From assembly GCA_021604805.1 (NCBI GenBank), contig BQJR01000001.1, forward strand, positions 434,001-498,000: a DNA stretch of 64,000 nucleotides. The letters run 5' to 3'. Within the stretch, counting starts at the first letter, position 1, and the number at the start of each line of letters is the position of its first letter. The stretch is from Planctomycetota bacterium. Lineage in GTDB: Bacteria > Planctomycetota > B15-G4. Made by a program: the position numbers and the translations under genes. Below are positions 26,917 to 34,746 of this stretch, piece by piece. The notes beneath the pieces are model-generated. The model did not search any database. It was not told the DNA's origin and saw nothing but the letters and a program-made list of their open reading frames with translations.

Positions 26917-29706
26917 GTGGCCAGCAGGCTGACTTGGATCATCATCCTCCTTGGGCTCGCCCTCTTCGGCATCCTGGGCAAGGACGTGGTGCTCGGACTG
27001 GACCTCGCCGGCGGCGCCAGCTTGCGCTTCGCGCTGGAGCAGCCCGACGACTCCGGGAACCGCACCGAAGCCGAGATCGACGCCGACGTGAAGTCCACAG
27101 TGGAAACACTGCGCACTCGCATCGACTCCACCGGCATGCGCGAATCCACGGTCACGCAGCAAGGCGGCAACGAGATCGTCGTGGAGCTGCCGGGCTCCTC
27201 GAAGGACGAGGCCGAGACCGTCAAGTCGGTCATCTCGCGCGTGGGCAACTTGCTCTTCGTGATCGTGTTGCGCCCTGATGGCAGCGACGACGACACGCGC
27301 AACAGCATCGTGGTGTCCGAGGAGCGCGCGAAGCTGGTGGAGCTGCTCGCCGCCGAGGAGAACCAAGGTCGCCCGCCTGAAGAGATCGACACCTCGTCGC
27401 TCGACATCCACGTGGCGGAAGACGGCATCACCTACCGCTGGTACCCGCACACCGACGAGTGGATCGCGCAGGACCGCCTGGGCCCCGACTTCGAGTTCGA
27501 AGACGACGAGACCCTCGCCGACGTGCTCGCGCGCACCTCCACGCTGACGGCGAACGACTACGTCTACACGCGTTTGGAGAGCGACCCCGAGAAGCGCTTC
27601 ACCGGCGCCGACATCGCCAACGTGCGCGCCGAGACCGACTCCGGTGGCGGCGCCGCCGTGGGCATCGAGATGCGCGCCGACCGCGCGGGCGCCTTCGCCA
27701 ACTGGACCGGCCCCAACGAAGGCCGGAGCATGGGCCTGCTGCTCGACGGCCGCTTGCCGCAGCCGCCGGCCACGATCAACGAACAGCTTGGTCAGCGCTT
27801 CATCATCCAGGCCGGCACCGCCGCCGGCTTCAGCCAGAACCAGCTCAACGCCTACATCACGGTGGTCAAGTCGGGCAGCCTCAAGATGAAGCCGAAGCTG
27901 CTCTCACAGGGCACCATCGGGCCGAGCTTGGGTGAGTCGTCGATCAACGCCGGCATGAAGGCCTCGCTGTTCGGCTTCCTCGCCGTGCTGGTGTTCATGA
28001 TCGTGTACTACCGCTTCAACGGTCTGATCGCCGGGCTCTGCCTGCTCGTCAACATGACGCTGCTCGCGGGCGTGCTCATGTTCCTGGGCGCCACGATCAC
28101 GCTGCCCGGTATCGCCGGCCTCGTGCTCACGCTCGGTATGGCGGTGGACGCGAACATCCTGATCTTCGAGCGCATCCGCGAAGAATCGGATCGCGCCAAG
28201 AGCCCCGGCCAGGCCGTGAAGCTCGGCTTCGAGAAAGCCACGTCGACCATCCTCGACGCCAACATCACGAGCTTCGTGACCGCGATGATCCTCTACAACG
28301 TGGGTTCGGGTCCGGTGCGCGGCTTCGCCGTGATCTTGATGCTCGGCATCCTGACCTCGGTGTTCAGCGTGCTCGTCTTCGGTCGCGTGATCTACGACTG
28401 GCTCGTGCAGCGCGAGAAGACCAACCTCGCCATGCGCCGCTTGGTCGAGAAGGAGACCGCGATCCCGTTCATGAGCAAGGCGCGCGGCGCGCTCACCTTC
28501 TCTGCGGTGCTCGTGGTGTGTTCCTTGATCGCCTTCTCGCTGGCCGACCGCGACAAGTACGGCCTCGACTTCACCGGCGGCTACAAGGCACGCGTGCGAC
28601 TCAGTGAGAGCGTCACCCAGGGCGACATGCTCGACAAGGTGCGCACGGTCTACCCCGACGCTCAAGTGATCTCCGTGGGCGGCGAGGGCGGCAGCTCGAG
28701 CGAGTTCGTGATCAAGATCAAGCGCAGCGAAGGCGTGGCCGAGATCGAGACCGACGACTTGCAGAGGAGCTACGAAGAGCCGCTCAAGGAAGCGCTCGAC
28801 GGGATCATCCTGCCCGACTTCGCCACCGAAGTGGCGATCGACGAAGACCTCACGGCGCAGGCCTCGCAGGTGGCGGCCACGCTGCACTTCGAGTCGGGCG
28901 TGACGGCCGACGACCTGCGTCCGCACCTCGCATCCTTCGCTGATCTCGAGTTGGGCGACCGCGCCGACGGCAGCATCGCGCTGAGCGGTCGCTTGCCGCT
29001 GATGGGCCTCGACGAGAGCCTCGTGGTGCAGCGCGTGCTCACCGCGCTGTCCGACACCGACTATGTGCCCAGCAAGCCCTTCCTCGAGTCGGGCACCATC
29101 GGCGCGCGGGTCGGTACCGAGCTGCGCGACTCGGCCTGGCGCGCGATCATCCTGTCCTTCATCGCGATCGTGCTCTACATCCGCGTGCGCTTCCGCGAGT
29201 ACCGCTACGGCATCGCGGCCATCGTGGCCTTGGCGCACGACGTGTCGATCACGCTCGGCGTCGTGGCCCTGATGCACTTCTCGGGCCTCGTCGACGTGGA
29301 GATCGACCTGTCGATGATCGCCGCCTTCCTCACGATCATCGGTTACTCGCTCAACGACACGATCGTGCTCTTCGACCGCGTGCGCGAGAACCTGCCGCGA
29401 CTCACCGGCAAGACCTTCCCCGAGGTGCTCGACATCTCGATCAACCAGACGCTCAGTCGTACCTTGCTCACCTCGATGACGACGCTCACCGCGCTGGTGA
29501 TCATCTTCATCGTGAACTACGGCGAGCAGAACGTGCTCGAGGGTTTCTCCTTCGCGATGATCCTCGGCGTGTTGGTCGGTACCTACTCGTCGATCTTCGT
29601 GGCCAGCCCGGTGCTCACCTTGATGGCGGGTAAGGGCATGGTGCAGGGCAACAACCAAGCGCCCAGCGCCAAGTCCTCGGGCAGCAAGCAAGGAGTGCCC
29701 GCCTGA
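26917..29706 (+). CDS. secDF: Protein translocase SecDF (fused SecD and SecF)
   Basis: The 929-residue fusion has a SecD half at residues 1 to about 510: N-terminal helix, GLDLAGGASL at 27-36, a large periplasmic domain, then five helices with TLGMAVDANILIFERIREE. The SecF half follows, with GLDFTGG near 549, a second periplasmic domain and helices with IGYSLNDTIVLFDRVREN. SecDF uses the proton gradient to pull proteins through SecYEG. A GTG start at 26917 has GGAG about 8 nt upstream. No yajC precedes it; a LysM protein gene overlaps its stop. Confidence 0.97.
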   Translation: MASRLTWIIILLGLALFGILGKDVVLGLDLAGGASLRFALEQPDDSGNRTEAEIDADVKSTVETLRTRIDSTGMRESTVTQQGGNEIVVELPGSSKDEAETVKSVISRVGNLLFVIVLRPDGSDDDTRNSIVVSEERAKLVELLAAEENQGRPPEEIDTSSLDIHVAEDGITYRWYPHTDEWIAQDRLGPDFEFEDDETLADVLARTSTLTANDYVYTRLESDPEKRFTGADIANVRAETDSGGGAAVGIEMRADRAGAFANWTGPNEGRSMGLLLDGRLPQPPATINEQLGQRFIIQAGTAAGFSQNQLNAYITVVKSGSLKMKPKLLSQGTIGPSLGESSINAGMKASLFGFLAVLVFMIVYYRFNGLIAGLCLLVNMTLLAGVLMFLGATITLPGIAGLVLTLGMAVDANILIFERIREESDRAKSPGQAVKLGFEKATSTILDANITSFVTAMILYNVGSGPVRGFAVILMLGILTSVFSVLVFGRVIYDWLVQREKTNLAMRRLVEKETAIPFMSKARGALTFSAVLVVCSLIAFSLADRDKYGLDFTGGYKARVRLSESVTQGDMLDKVRTVYPDAQVISVGGEGGSSSEFVIKIKRSEGVAEIETDDLQRSYEEPLKEALDGIILPDFATEVAIDEDLTAQASQVAATLHFESGVTADDLRPHLASFADLELGDRADGSIALSGRLPLMGLDESLVVQRVLTALSDTDYVPSKPFLESGTIGARVGTELRDSAWRAIILSFIAIVLYIRVRFREYRYGIAAIVALAHDVSITLGVVALMHFSGLVDVEIDLSMIAAFLTIIGYSLNDTIVLFDRVRENLPRLTGKTFPEVLDISINQTLSRTLLTSMTTLTALVIIFIVNYGEQNVLEGFSFAMILGVLVGTYSSIFVASPVLTLMAGKGMVQGNNQAPSAKSSGSKQGVPA

Positions 29707-30056
29707 CTCGTTCCAAGGCACTCGGCCTGATCCTGTTCCTGGGCTTCGTGGCCCTCGCGGTGCTGTTCGTCGACAGCCTTTCCCGCGGGGAGCCCGAAGC
29801 ACGGGCGGGTGGCGTGACCCCGATCGACAGTGGCGACGAACTGGTGATCGAGTTCGGCCTCTCCGCCGAGCAGCTGCCCTCGCTCAGCGAAGGCATCGAG
29901 GGCGTGGACTTCCACACCGTGCGCGAGGGTGAAACCCTGCGCGGCATCGCCCGCGCGCTCTTCGGCGACCCCAACCGCGACGTCGATCTCGCAGCCCTGA
30001 ACGGCCTCACGGATCCCGACAAGATCACGGTCGGCCAGCGCCTCAAGCTGCCCTAA
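29703..30056 (+). CDS. Membrane-anchored LysM-domain protein, probable CTG start
   Basis: The 117-residue reading starts with the basic/hydrophobic anchor TRSKALGLILFLGFVALAVL. A 40-residue linker follows, then a LysM domain (HTVREGETLRGIARALFGD ... ITVGQRLKLP) that binds peptidoglycan. No ATG, GTG or TTG begins the anchor. The CTG at 29703-29705 does, lies 8 nt after a perfect AAGGAG (29689-29694) and overlaps the secDF TGA. An internal GTG at 29748 would remove half of the membrane segment. The start is inferred; the LysM domain is clear. Confidence 0.75.
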   Translation: MTRSKALGLILFLGFVALAVLFVDSLSRGEPEARAGGVTPIDSGDELVIEFGLSAEQLPSLSEGIEGVDFHTVREGETLRGIARALFGDPNRDVDLAALNGLTDPDKITVGQRLKLP

Positions 30057-30182
30057 CTCGCGCGCGCGTCACGGCGCGCGCGGTCGCTGTCTTTCCGAAC
30101 ACCCGCCCCGCCGTGACCCGCTCGCCCGCAGTCCTTTCCAAGAGCCGTCAGGTCGCGTCGCAAGCCCGTCCCGTGATGCGGA

Positions 30183-30256
30183 GGAGTTTGGGAGCGGACG
30201 TTCCGGGGATGTTTGAGCGCAGCGAACCTTCCCCGGAACGTCCGCTCCCAAACTCC
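30183..30256. repeat. Long perfect inverted repeat, possible terminator or mobile palindrome
   Basis: A 26-bp left arm (30183-30208, beginning GGAGTTTGGGAGCGG) pairs without mismatch with 30231-30256, around a 22-nt loop containing TTTGAGCGCAGCG. It lies between the convergent LysM and hflX genes, so it could end transcription from both sides. The stem is longer than usual for a terminator and may be a REP- or MITE-like element. A second GC-only inverted repeat lies at about 30059-30081. Confidence 0.75.
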
Positions 30257-30286
30257 GCGCCCCGATCCCGCACGATCTTGCGACCC

Positions 30287-31579
30287 CTACGCCGACGGCA
30301 GCAGCTCGAGGCCCTCGCTCTGCACCCACGCGCGCAGCCGCGACAACCGTGGATCGGCGACGCGCAACTTGAGTCGCACGAAGTGTTCGTCGGCATCGCG
30401 TGAGAGCACTTCAGCGAGCTCGCCCACGCGCGCGAGCGTGCGTCCGCGCGCGATCGGCACGTGGAGGTCGAACAGGTGCGACGAGCCGAGGAAGTGTTCG
30501 CGCACGACGTCGGCCAGCTCGTCGAGGCCTTCGCCGGTGCGCGCTGAGAGCGCCACGGCTTTGGGGTCCGTGTTGAGCAGGGCGCGCAGGTCCATGCCGT
30601 CGCTCACGCGGTCGAGCTTGTTGAACACCAAGATCGTCGGCACGCGGTCGGCCTCGATGGCTTTCAGCGTGTCGTTCACCGCGGCGATCGCGTCGAAGGC
30701 GTGCGGGTCGCTGGCGTCGACCACATGCAACACGAGGTCGGCCTCGATGACTTCCTCGAGCGTGGCGTGGAAGGACGCCACCAGGTGGTGCGGCAGGTCG
30801 CGCACGAAGCCCACGGTGTCGGAGAGCAGCACCTCTTCGCACTTGGGGATCTGCCACTTGCGCGTGCGCGTGTCGAGCGTGGCGAAGAGTCGGTTGGCGG
30901 CCAGCACGCCTGCGTCGGTGAGCGCATTGAAGAGCGTGGACTTGCCTGTGTTCGTGTAGCCGGCCAACGCAACCTTGCGTGCGCCGCTGCGGCCCGAGAT
31001 GTTGAGACTCGTGCGACGTTCGTAGACCTCGAGTCGGCTCTTGAGATCGCGGATGCGACGGTTCACCAAGCGGCGGTCGGTCTCGAGCTGCTTCTCACCC
31101 GGTCCGCGCGTGCCCACGCCGCCGCCTTTGTAGCGGTCGAGGTGCGCCCACTGCCCGCGCAGTCGCGGCAAGGCGTACTGCAGCTGCGCGAGCTCGACTT
31201 GCAACTTGGCCTGCGCCGTGCGCGCGCGTCGCGCGAAGATGTCCATGATCAACTCAGAGCGGTCGATCACGCGCACACCCAACGACTTCGTGAGGTTGCG
31301 CACCTGAGCCGGCGAGAGGTCCATGCCCGCGATGGCCATGTCGGCGTGCTGACTCTTCACCAGCTCTTTGAGCTCGTCGACCTTGCCCGAACCCAGGAAG
31401 GTGCCGGGCGAGGGCCGGTCTTGACGCTGGGTGAGACGCCCCGCCACACCCAGGTCGGCGGCCTCGGCCAGGCCGGCGAGTTCGTCGAGCGTCGCGTCGA
31501 GCGCGATCGCATCGTGATGGGCGCCGAAGAGCACAGCGACTTCGGGTCGGTGTGCAGACTCGATCAACTCCGACTTCAC
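30287..31579 (-). CDS. hflX: GTPase HflX
   Basis: The 430-residue protein has the HflX N-terminal domain (FLGSGKVDELKELV), the GGGVGTRGPGEKQLETDRR segment at residues 152-170, and the G domain. The G domain has P-loop GYTNTGKST at 207-215, DTVGFVRDLPHHLVASF and NKLDRV. HflX binds the 50S subunit and can split or rescue stalled ribosomes under stress. The GTG start overlaps the nadB stop by 4 nt. It is the second gene of a nadB-hflX pair. Confidence 0.96.
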   Translation of the reverse strand: MKSELIESAHRPEVAVLFGAHHDAIALDATLDELAGLAEAADLGVAGRLTQRQDRPSPGTFLGSGKVDELKELVKSQHADMAIAGMDLSPAQVRNLTKSLGVRVIDRSELIMDIFARRARTAQAKLQVELAQLQYALPRLRGQWAHLDRYKGGGVGTRGPGEKQLETDRRLVNRRIRDLKSRLEVYERRTSLNISGRSGARKVALAGYTNTGKSTLFNALTDAGVLAANRLFATLDTRTRKWQIPKCEEVLLSDTVGFVRDLPHHLVASFHATLEEVIEADLVLHVVDASDPHAFDAIAAVNDTLKAIEADRVPTILVFNKLDRVSDGMDLRALLNTDPKAVALSARTGEGLDELADVVREHFLGSSHLFDLHVPIARGRTLARVGELAEVLSRDADEHFVRLKLRVADPRLSRLRAWVQSEGLELLPSA

Positions 31580-33240
31580 GTAGCGGACTCACGGCGGATG
31601 TGGATGTCGCGTTGCCACTCGGCGTCGTCGCGCTCGATGAAGTCGCGACGGTAGTGCGTGCCGCGGCTCTCGGTGCGCGCCCTGGCGGCCTGTGTGATGA
31701 GTTCGGACACGGTCAACTTGTTCACCAGGCTCCAACCGAAGGGGTCGCCCAACACGCGCTGGGTGACGATACCGTTCCAAGCCGCCAGACGGCGCGCGGC
31801 GGCCTCGAGTTTCGCACCGTCACGTTCGATCGAGACCATGCGCCACATGAGGGATCGGAGAGCATCGTCGAGATCGTTGGGGTCGAGCGAGCCGGCGTGC
31901 GAGGCGCGTGCGGGGTGCGGCTCGGCGTCGGTGCCCATGCGTGGCTTGCGTTGGCACAGCGCGGCGTCGCGCCCGGCGCGGTCACCCACCACCGCCCCTT
32001 CGAGCAGCGAGTTGCTGCCCATGCGGTTGGCGCCGTGGAAGCCCGTGGAGCCGACTTCGCCCGCCACGTAGAGACCCACGAGGTTCGTGCGCCCGGTGGA
32101 GTCGCTGGCCACGCCCCCCACCATGTAATGCGCCGCGGGATGCACGGGGATGAGCTCGTTGGCCATGTCGATGCCGAAGTCGGCGCAGGCGCGGAAGATC
32201 ACCGGGAAGCGGTGCTGCAGGTGGCCGGTGGAGAGATGTCGCATGTCGAGATACACGTGCGTGTCGCGCACTTTGGCGAGCTGCGTGATGATCGCGCGCG
32301 AGACCACGTCGCGAGGCGCCAGCTCGGCGTCGGGGTGATAGTCGGGCATGAAGCGCTCGCCGGTGCGGTCCACGAGTTTGCCGCCTTCGCCGCGCGCCGT
32401 CTCACTCACCAGGAAGCGCGCCATGCCCGCCACGTAGAGCACGGTGGGATGGAACTGGACGAACTCCATGCCGCGCAGCGTGGCGCCGGCGCGGTAGGCC
32501 ATGGCGATGCCGTCGCCCGTGGCCACCTTGGGATTGCTCGACTCGCGGTAGACGCGTCCGATCCCGCCCGTACACAGGATCGTGGAGCCGGCCCAGACCA
32601 CGTGGTAGCCGAGCTCGTGCGACCAGGCGATCACGCCGCGCACGCTGTCGCCCTGGGTGACGAGGTCGAGCACGAAGGTCTCTTCGCGCACGGCGAGCCG
32701 CGGCATGGCGGCGGCGCGGGCGATGAGCAGGCGTTGGATCTCGGCGCCGGTCTGGTCGCCGTTGGCGTGGATGATGCGCTCCTTGGAGTGACCACCTTCC
32801 ATGGCGAGCAGCAGCTTGCCGTCGTCGCCCTTGTCGAACTGGCCGCCCCACTCGAGCCAGCGTTGGACGACGCGCGGGCCGTCTCCCACGATCTCCGCGA
32901 CGACATCGTCGTGCGCGAGACCGGCAGCGACCGCCGTGGTGTCCTTCACGTGCAGATCGACGCTGTCGGCCTCGGAGAGCACCGCGGCCATGCCGCCCTG
33001 AGCCCAGTCGGTGGCGGTCTTGGTGCGCGAGCCCTTGAGCAGGGCCAGCGTGGAGCAATGCTCTGCGGAAGCGATGGCGGCCGAGAGGCCGGCGACCCCG
33101 CCTCCCACGACGAGCACGTCCACCTGCTCGCTGGGCAAATGCAGCGGGCTCATGTGGACCAGGAATCGCGGGCGAGCGGGCCCCGCCAGTTCGAGAGGCG
33201 GCGCTAGGTCAGTCACGAGTGCGGTCTCCGACGGCTCCAC
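31576..33240 (-). CDS. nadB: L-aspartate oxidase
   Basis: The 554-residue flavoprotein converts aspartate to iminoaspartate, the first step of NAD synthesis. It has the FAD-binding VLVVGGGVAGLSAA near residue 42, TATDWAQGGMAAVL, a GGHSKERIIHANGDQTG segment and the C-terminal helical domain with GSNSLLEGAVVGDRAG. The GTG at 33240 gives a 29-residue N-terminal extension; an ATG at 33153 close to the Rossmann fold is an alternative, and neither has a good ribosome site. It is divergent from the lexA unit. No nadA or nadC is seen here. Confidence 0.93.
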   Translation of the reverse strand: MEPSETALVTDLAPPLELAGPARPRFLVHMSPLHLPSEQVDVLVVGGGVAGLSAAIASAEHCSTLALLKGSRTKTATDWAQGGMAAVLSEADSVDLHVKDTTAVAAGLAHDDVVAEIVGDGPRVVQRWLEWGGQFDKGDDGKLLLAMEGGHSKERIIHANGDQTGAEIQRLLIARAAAMPRLAVREETFVLDLVTQGDSVRGVIAWSHELGYHVVWAGSTILCTGGIGRVYRESSNPKVATGDGIAMAYRAGATLRGMEFVQFHPTVLYVAGMARFLVSETARGEGGKLVDRTGERFMPDYHPDAELAPRDVVSRAIITQLAKVRDTHVYLDMRHLSTGHLQHRFPVIFRACADFGIDMANELIPVHPAAHYMVGGVASDSTGRTNLVGLYVAGEVGSTGFHGANRMGSNSLLEGAVVGDRAGRDAALCQRKPRMGTDAEPHPARASHAGSLDPNDLDDALRSLMWRMVSIERDGAKLEAAARRLAAWNGIVTQRVLGDPFGWSLVNKLTVSELITQAARARTESRGTHYRRDFIERDDAEWQRDIHIRRESAT

Positions 33241-33251
33241 CCAAACAGGAG

Positions 33252-33327
33252 CCGAAAGTTTTTCCTAACACAGCCCGAAAGTTCGGCGGTGTTCAGCCGA
33301 TGTTAGGGTAAAGAAGGCCTAACGGAA
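33252..33327. promoter_or_regulatory. Repeat-rich control region between nadB and the lexA unit
   Basis: This intergenic segment holds several small repeats: CCGAAAGTT twice (33252-33260, 33275-33283); CCTAACA (33264-33270) facing TGTTAGG (33301-33307), and a further CCTAAC at 33318; and GTTC twice, 6 nt apart (33281, 33291). Since LexA normally represses its own gene, its operator is probably among these. I cannot tell which. Confidence 0.4.
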
Positions 33328-33388
33328 GCGCGATGGCTTGGCCGTCCTGCCAACTCACCTCTCTTTGTCGGCCCGCCGGAGGTTGTTC

Positions 33389-33514
33389 ATGAAGCTCGCC
33401 ATTCAGTCGGAATCGCTCAGCATGATACGGCACATGATCCCCGAAGACAGCCTGAGCCTGTTCGGGTCGGTCGCTGCCATGGCGCTGATCTTCCTCGCTG
33501 CTGTGATGGTCTGA
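33389..33514 (+). CDS. 41-residue membrane microprotein upstream of lexA
   Basis: The ORF starts with ATG after a GGAGG site with 6-nt spacing, the best ribosome site in this region. It codes for a polar N-terminal half (MKLAIQSESLSMIRHMIPED) and a hydrophobic C-terminal half (LFGSVAAMALIFLAAVMV) that could span the membrane. Its TGA is 3 nt before the lexA TTG, so the two are almost certainly cotranscribed and perhaps coupled. Small membrane division inhibitors are known SOS products (SidA, YneA), and that role is a hypothesis. A leader peptide for lexA is the alternative. Confidence 0.6.
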   Translation: MKLAIQSESLSMIRHMIPEDSLSLFGSVAAMALIFLAAVMV

Positions 33515-33517
33515 CTC

Positions 33518-34144
33518 TTGTTCTTGACCGAGAAGCAGCAGGCCGTGCTCGCCTTCGTGCGCGAGTTCATCGAAGACAAAGGCATCTCGCCCACGCTCGA
33601 AGAGATGTCGCAGTACTTCGGCGTCTCCAAAGTCACGATCTATGAGCACGTGAAGGCGCTCATCGAGAAGGGCGCGCTCAAGAAGGAAGCCAACCGCAAG
33701 CGCTCCATCCAGATCGTCGAGGAAGAGGCGCCGCGCAAGGCTCAGCCAGCCCCGATCAGCGAGCTGCGTATTCGCGGTCGCATCGCGGCGGGCGACTTCA
33801 TCGAAGCCGTGGAAGACGACCAGAGCTTCACGCTCTCCGATCTCTCCGTCGACATGGACCGCTGCTACATGCTGCGCGTCGAGGGGGATTCGATGATCAA
33901 CGATCACATTTGCAACGGCGACTTGGTGGTCGTCGAGCCTGCTGACACCGCGCGCAACAACCAGATCGTCGTGGCCGTTGTGCCCGACGAAGAGACCGGC
34001 AGTCGCAAGGCCACCATCAAACGCTTCTTCCAGGAGTCCGATCACATTCGACTCCAACCCGCAAACGACACCCTCGAGCCCATCCGCGTTCCGACCTGTG
34101 AGATCCAAGGTCGCGTCGTGGGTGTCGTGCGTGCCCGTCTCTGA
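33518..34144 (+). CDS. lexA: SOS repressor LexA
   Basis: The 208-residue protein has an N-terminal winged helix (LTEKQQAVLAFVREFIE ... FGVSKVTIYEHVKALIEKG) and a C-terminal S24 peptidase domain. The predicted self-cleavage bond is Ala91-Gly92 in RIAAGDF. The catalytic Ser125 is in VEGDSM and the catalytic Lys168 in ATIKRF. It should repress DNA-damage genes until RecA promotes cleavage. The helix-turn-helix differs enough from E. coli that its operator is probably not the classical one. The start is TTG at 33518, or TTG at 33524. Confidence 0.95.
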   Translation: MFLTEKQQAVLAFVREFIEDKGISPTLEEMSQYFGVSKVTIYEHVKALIEKGALKKEANRKRSIQIVEEEAPRKAQPAPISELRIRGRIAAGDFIEAVEDDQSFTLSDLSVDMDRCYMLRVEGDSMINDHICNGDLVVVEPADTARNNQIVVAVVPDEETGSRKATIKRFFQESDHIRLQPANDTLEPIRVPTCEIQGRVVGVVRARL

Positions 34145-34260
34145 ATCGACGTTCGTCGTTCCGAGACACCAGTGAGCGGCCGGGACCTCTGACCAGGAAC
34201 TCCCCCCGGTTGCGCACCCTCCACTGATCAACCGCCAAGAAAGGCACGCAAGCCGGTGGG

Positions 34261-34291
34261 CTGCCGAGAAGACGACCCCTCTTCTCGGCAG
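34261..34291 (+). terminator. Probable terminator of the lexA unit
   Basis: CTGCCGAGAAGA (34261-34272) pairs perfectly with 34280-34291 around a 7-nt loop, followed by TGTTGTCCTT. It sits about 120 nt after the lexA stop. Confidence 0.65.
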
Positions 34292-34301
34292 TGTTGTCCT
34301 T

Positions 34302-34337
34302 GGGGCTCGTCACGCTGATGGCGGTGTGACGAGCCCC
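34302..34337. terminator. Second perfect hairpin before the tRNA gene
   Basis: GGGGCTCGTCAC (34302-34313) pairs perfectly with 34326-34337 around a 12-nt loop, 10 nt after the previous hairpin. There is no T-run. It may back up termination and isolate the tRNA promoter, or be a protein site. Confidence 0.5.
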
Positions 34338-34397
34338 GGACCACGGTTCCCCGCGCGACGTGATTCGCTAGACTTGCGCGCTGCAAAGCGGAACCCA

Positions 34398-34474
34398 CGG
34401 GGTGTGGCGCAGCTTGGTAGCGCGTCTGCTTTGGGAGCAGAAGGTCGCTGGTTCGAATCCAGTCACCCCGACCA
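34398..34474 (+). tRNA. tRNA-Pro (anticodon TGG)
   Basis: The 77-nt gene starts CGGGGTG and ends CACCCCG plus discriminator A and an encoded CCA, giving a perfect 7-bp acceptor stem. The anticodon stem TCTGC/GCAGA encloses TTTGGGA, so the anticodon is TGG at 34432-34434. The T-arm is GCTGGTTCGAATCCAGT. The 3' part from 34428 is the left attachment repeat of the island. Confidence 0.97.
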
Positions 34475-34479
34475 ACCGA
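34428..34479 (+). other. attL, island attachment site in tRNA-Pro
   Basis: This is the left copy of the 52-bp direct repeat, starting GCTTTGGGAGCAG and ending GACCAACCGA. It includes the 3' 47 nt of the intact tRNA gene plus 5 nt beyond CCA. Confidence 0.93.
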
Positions 34480-34554
34480 CATTGCGTAGCAACCCTGGGC
34501 TGAACGCTCGATTGCGCGTACCTACCGGTTCACGGTGGCGCGGCCCGAAGCCAG

Positions 34555-34583
34555 TTGGATCTCCGTAGTCCTACGGAATCCAA
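34555..34583. repeat. Inverted repeat before the integrase gene
   Basis: TTGGAT-C-TCCGTAG and CTACGGA-ATCCAA form a 13-bp stem with one bulged base and a 2-nt loop. The core CCGTAG-NN-CTACGG recurs near the right end at 49409-49422 and, with one change, at 45347-45360. It is probably an integrase or excisionase binding site, or an operator of the integrase gene. Confidence 0.65.
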
Positions 34584-34599
34584 TCTTCGGAGCCCCACC

Positions 34600-34746
34600 A
34601 TGCAGCGCGCAAACAAGACTCGCGTCCCCCGACTCTGCCACCACAAGGCAACCGGCCAGGCCGTCGTCCGGCTCGACGGGAAGGACCACTACTGCGGCCG
34701 CTTCGGGAGTCCGCGCGCGCAGCGCGAGTAAGACCGTCTGATCGGC
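34600..34746 (+). pseudogene. N-terminal part of the integrase gene, cut off by an in-frame TAA
   Basis: From ATG at 34600, 43 codons read TRVPRLCHHKATGQAVVRLD, then KDHYCGRFGSPRAQRE, which looks like the N-terminus of planctomycete integrases. TAA at 34729-34731 follows, and the same frame continues DRLIGVWLANGR into the integrase ORF. The stop stands where related proteins would be expected to have Tyr (E-Y-D-R-L), which one base change would explain. The N-terminal piece is thus separated from the catalytic part unless the stop is read through. Confidence 0.7.

Noticed and set aside
27904..29802. Long open frame antisense to secDF, and similar ones antisense to the helicase (12325-13896) and fumC (17008-18279)
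   Set aside because: In very GC-rich DNA the opposite strand of a real gene stays open by chance. The sense genes have complete domains, while these readings are His/Arg/Glu-rich with no motif.
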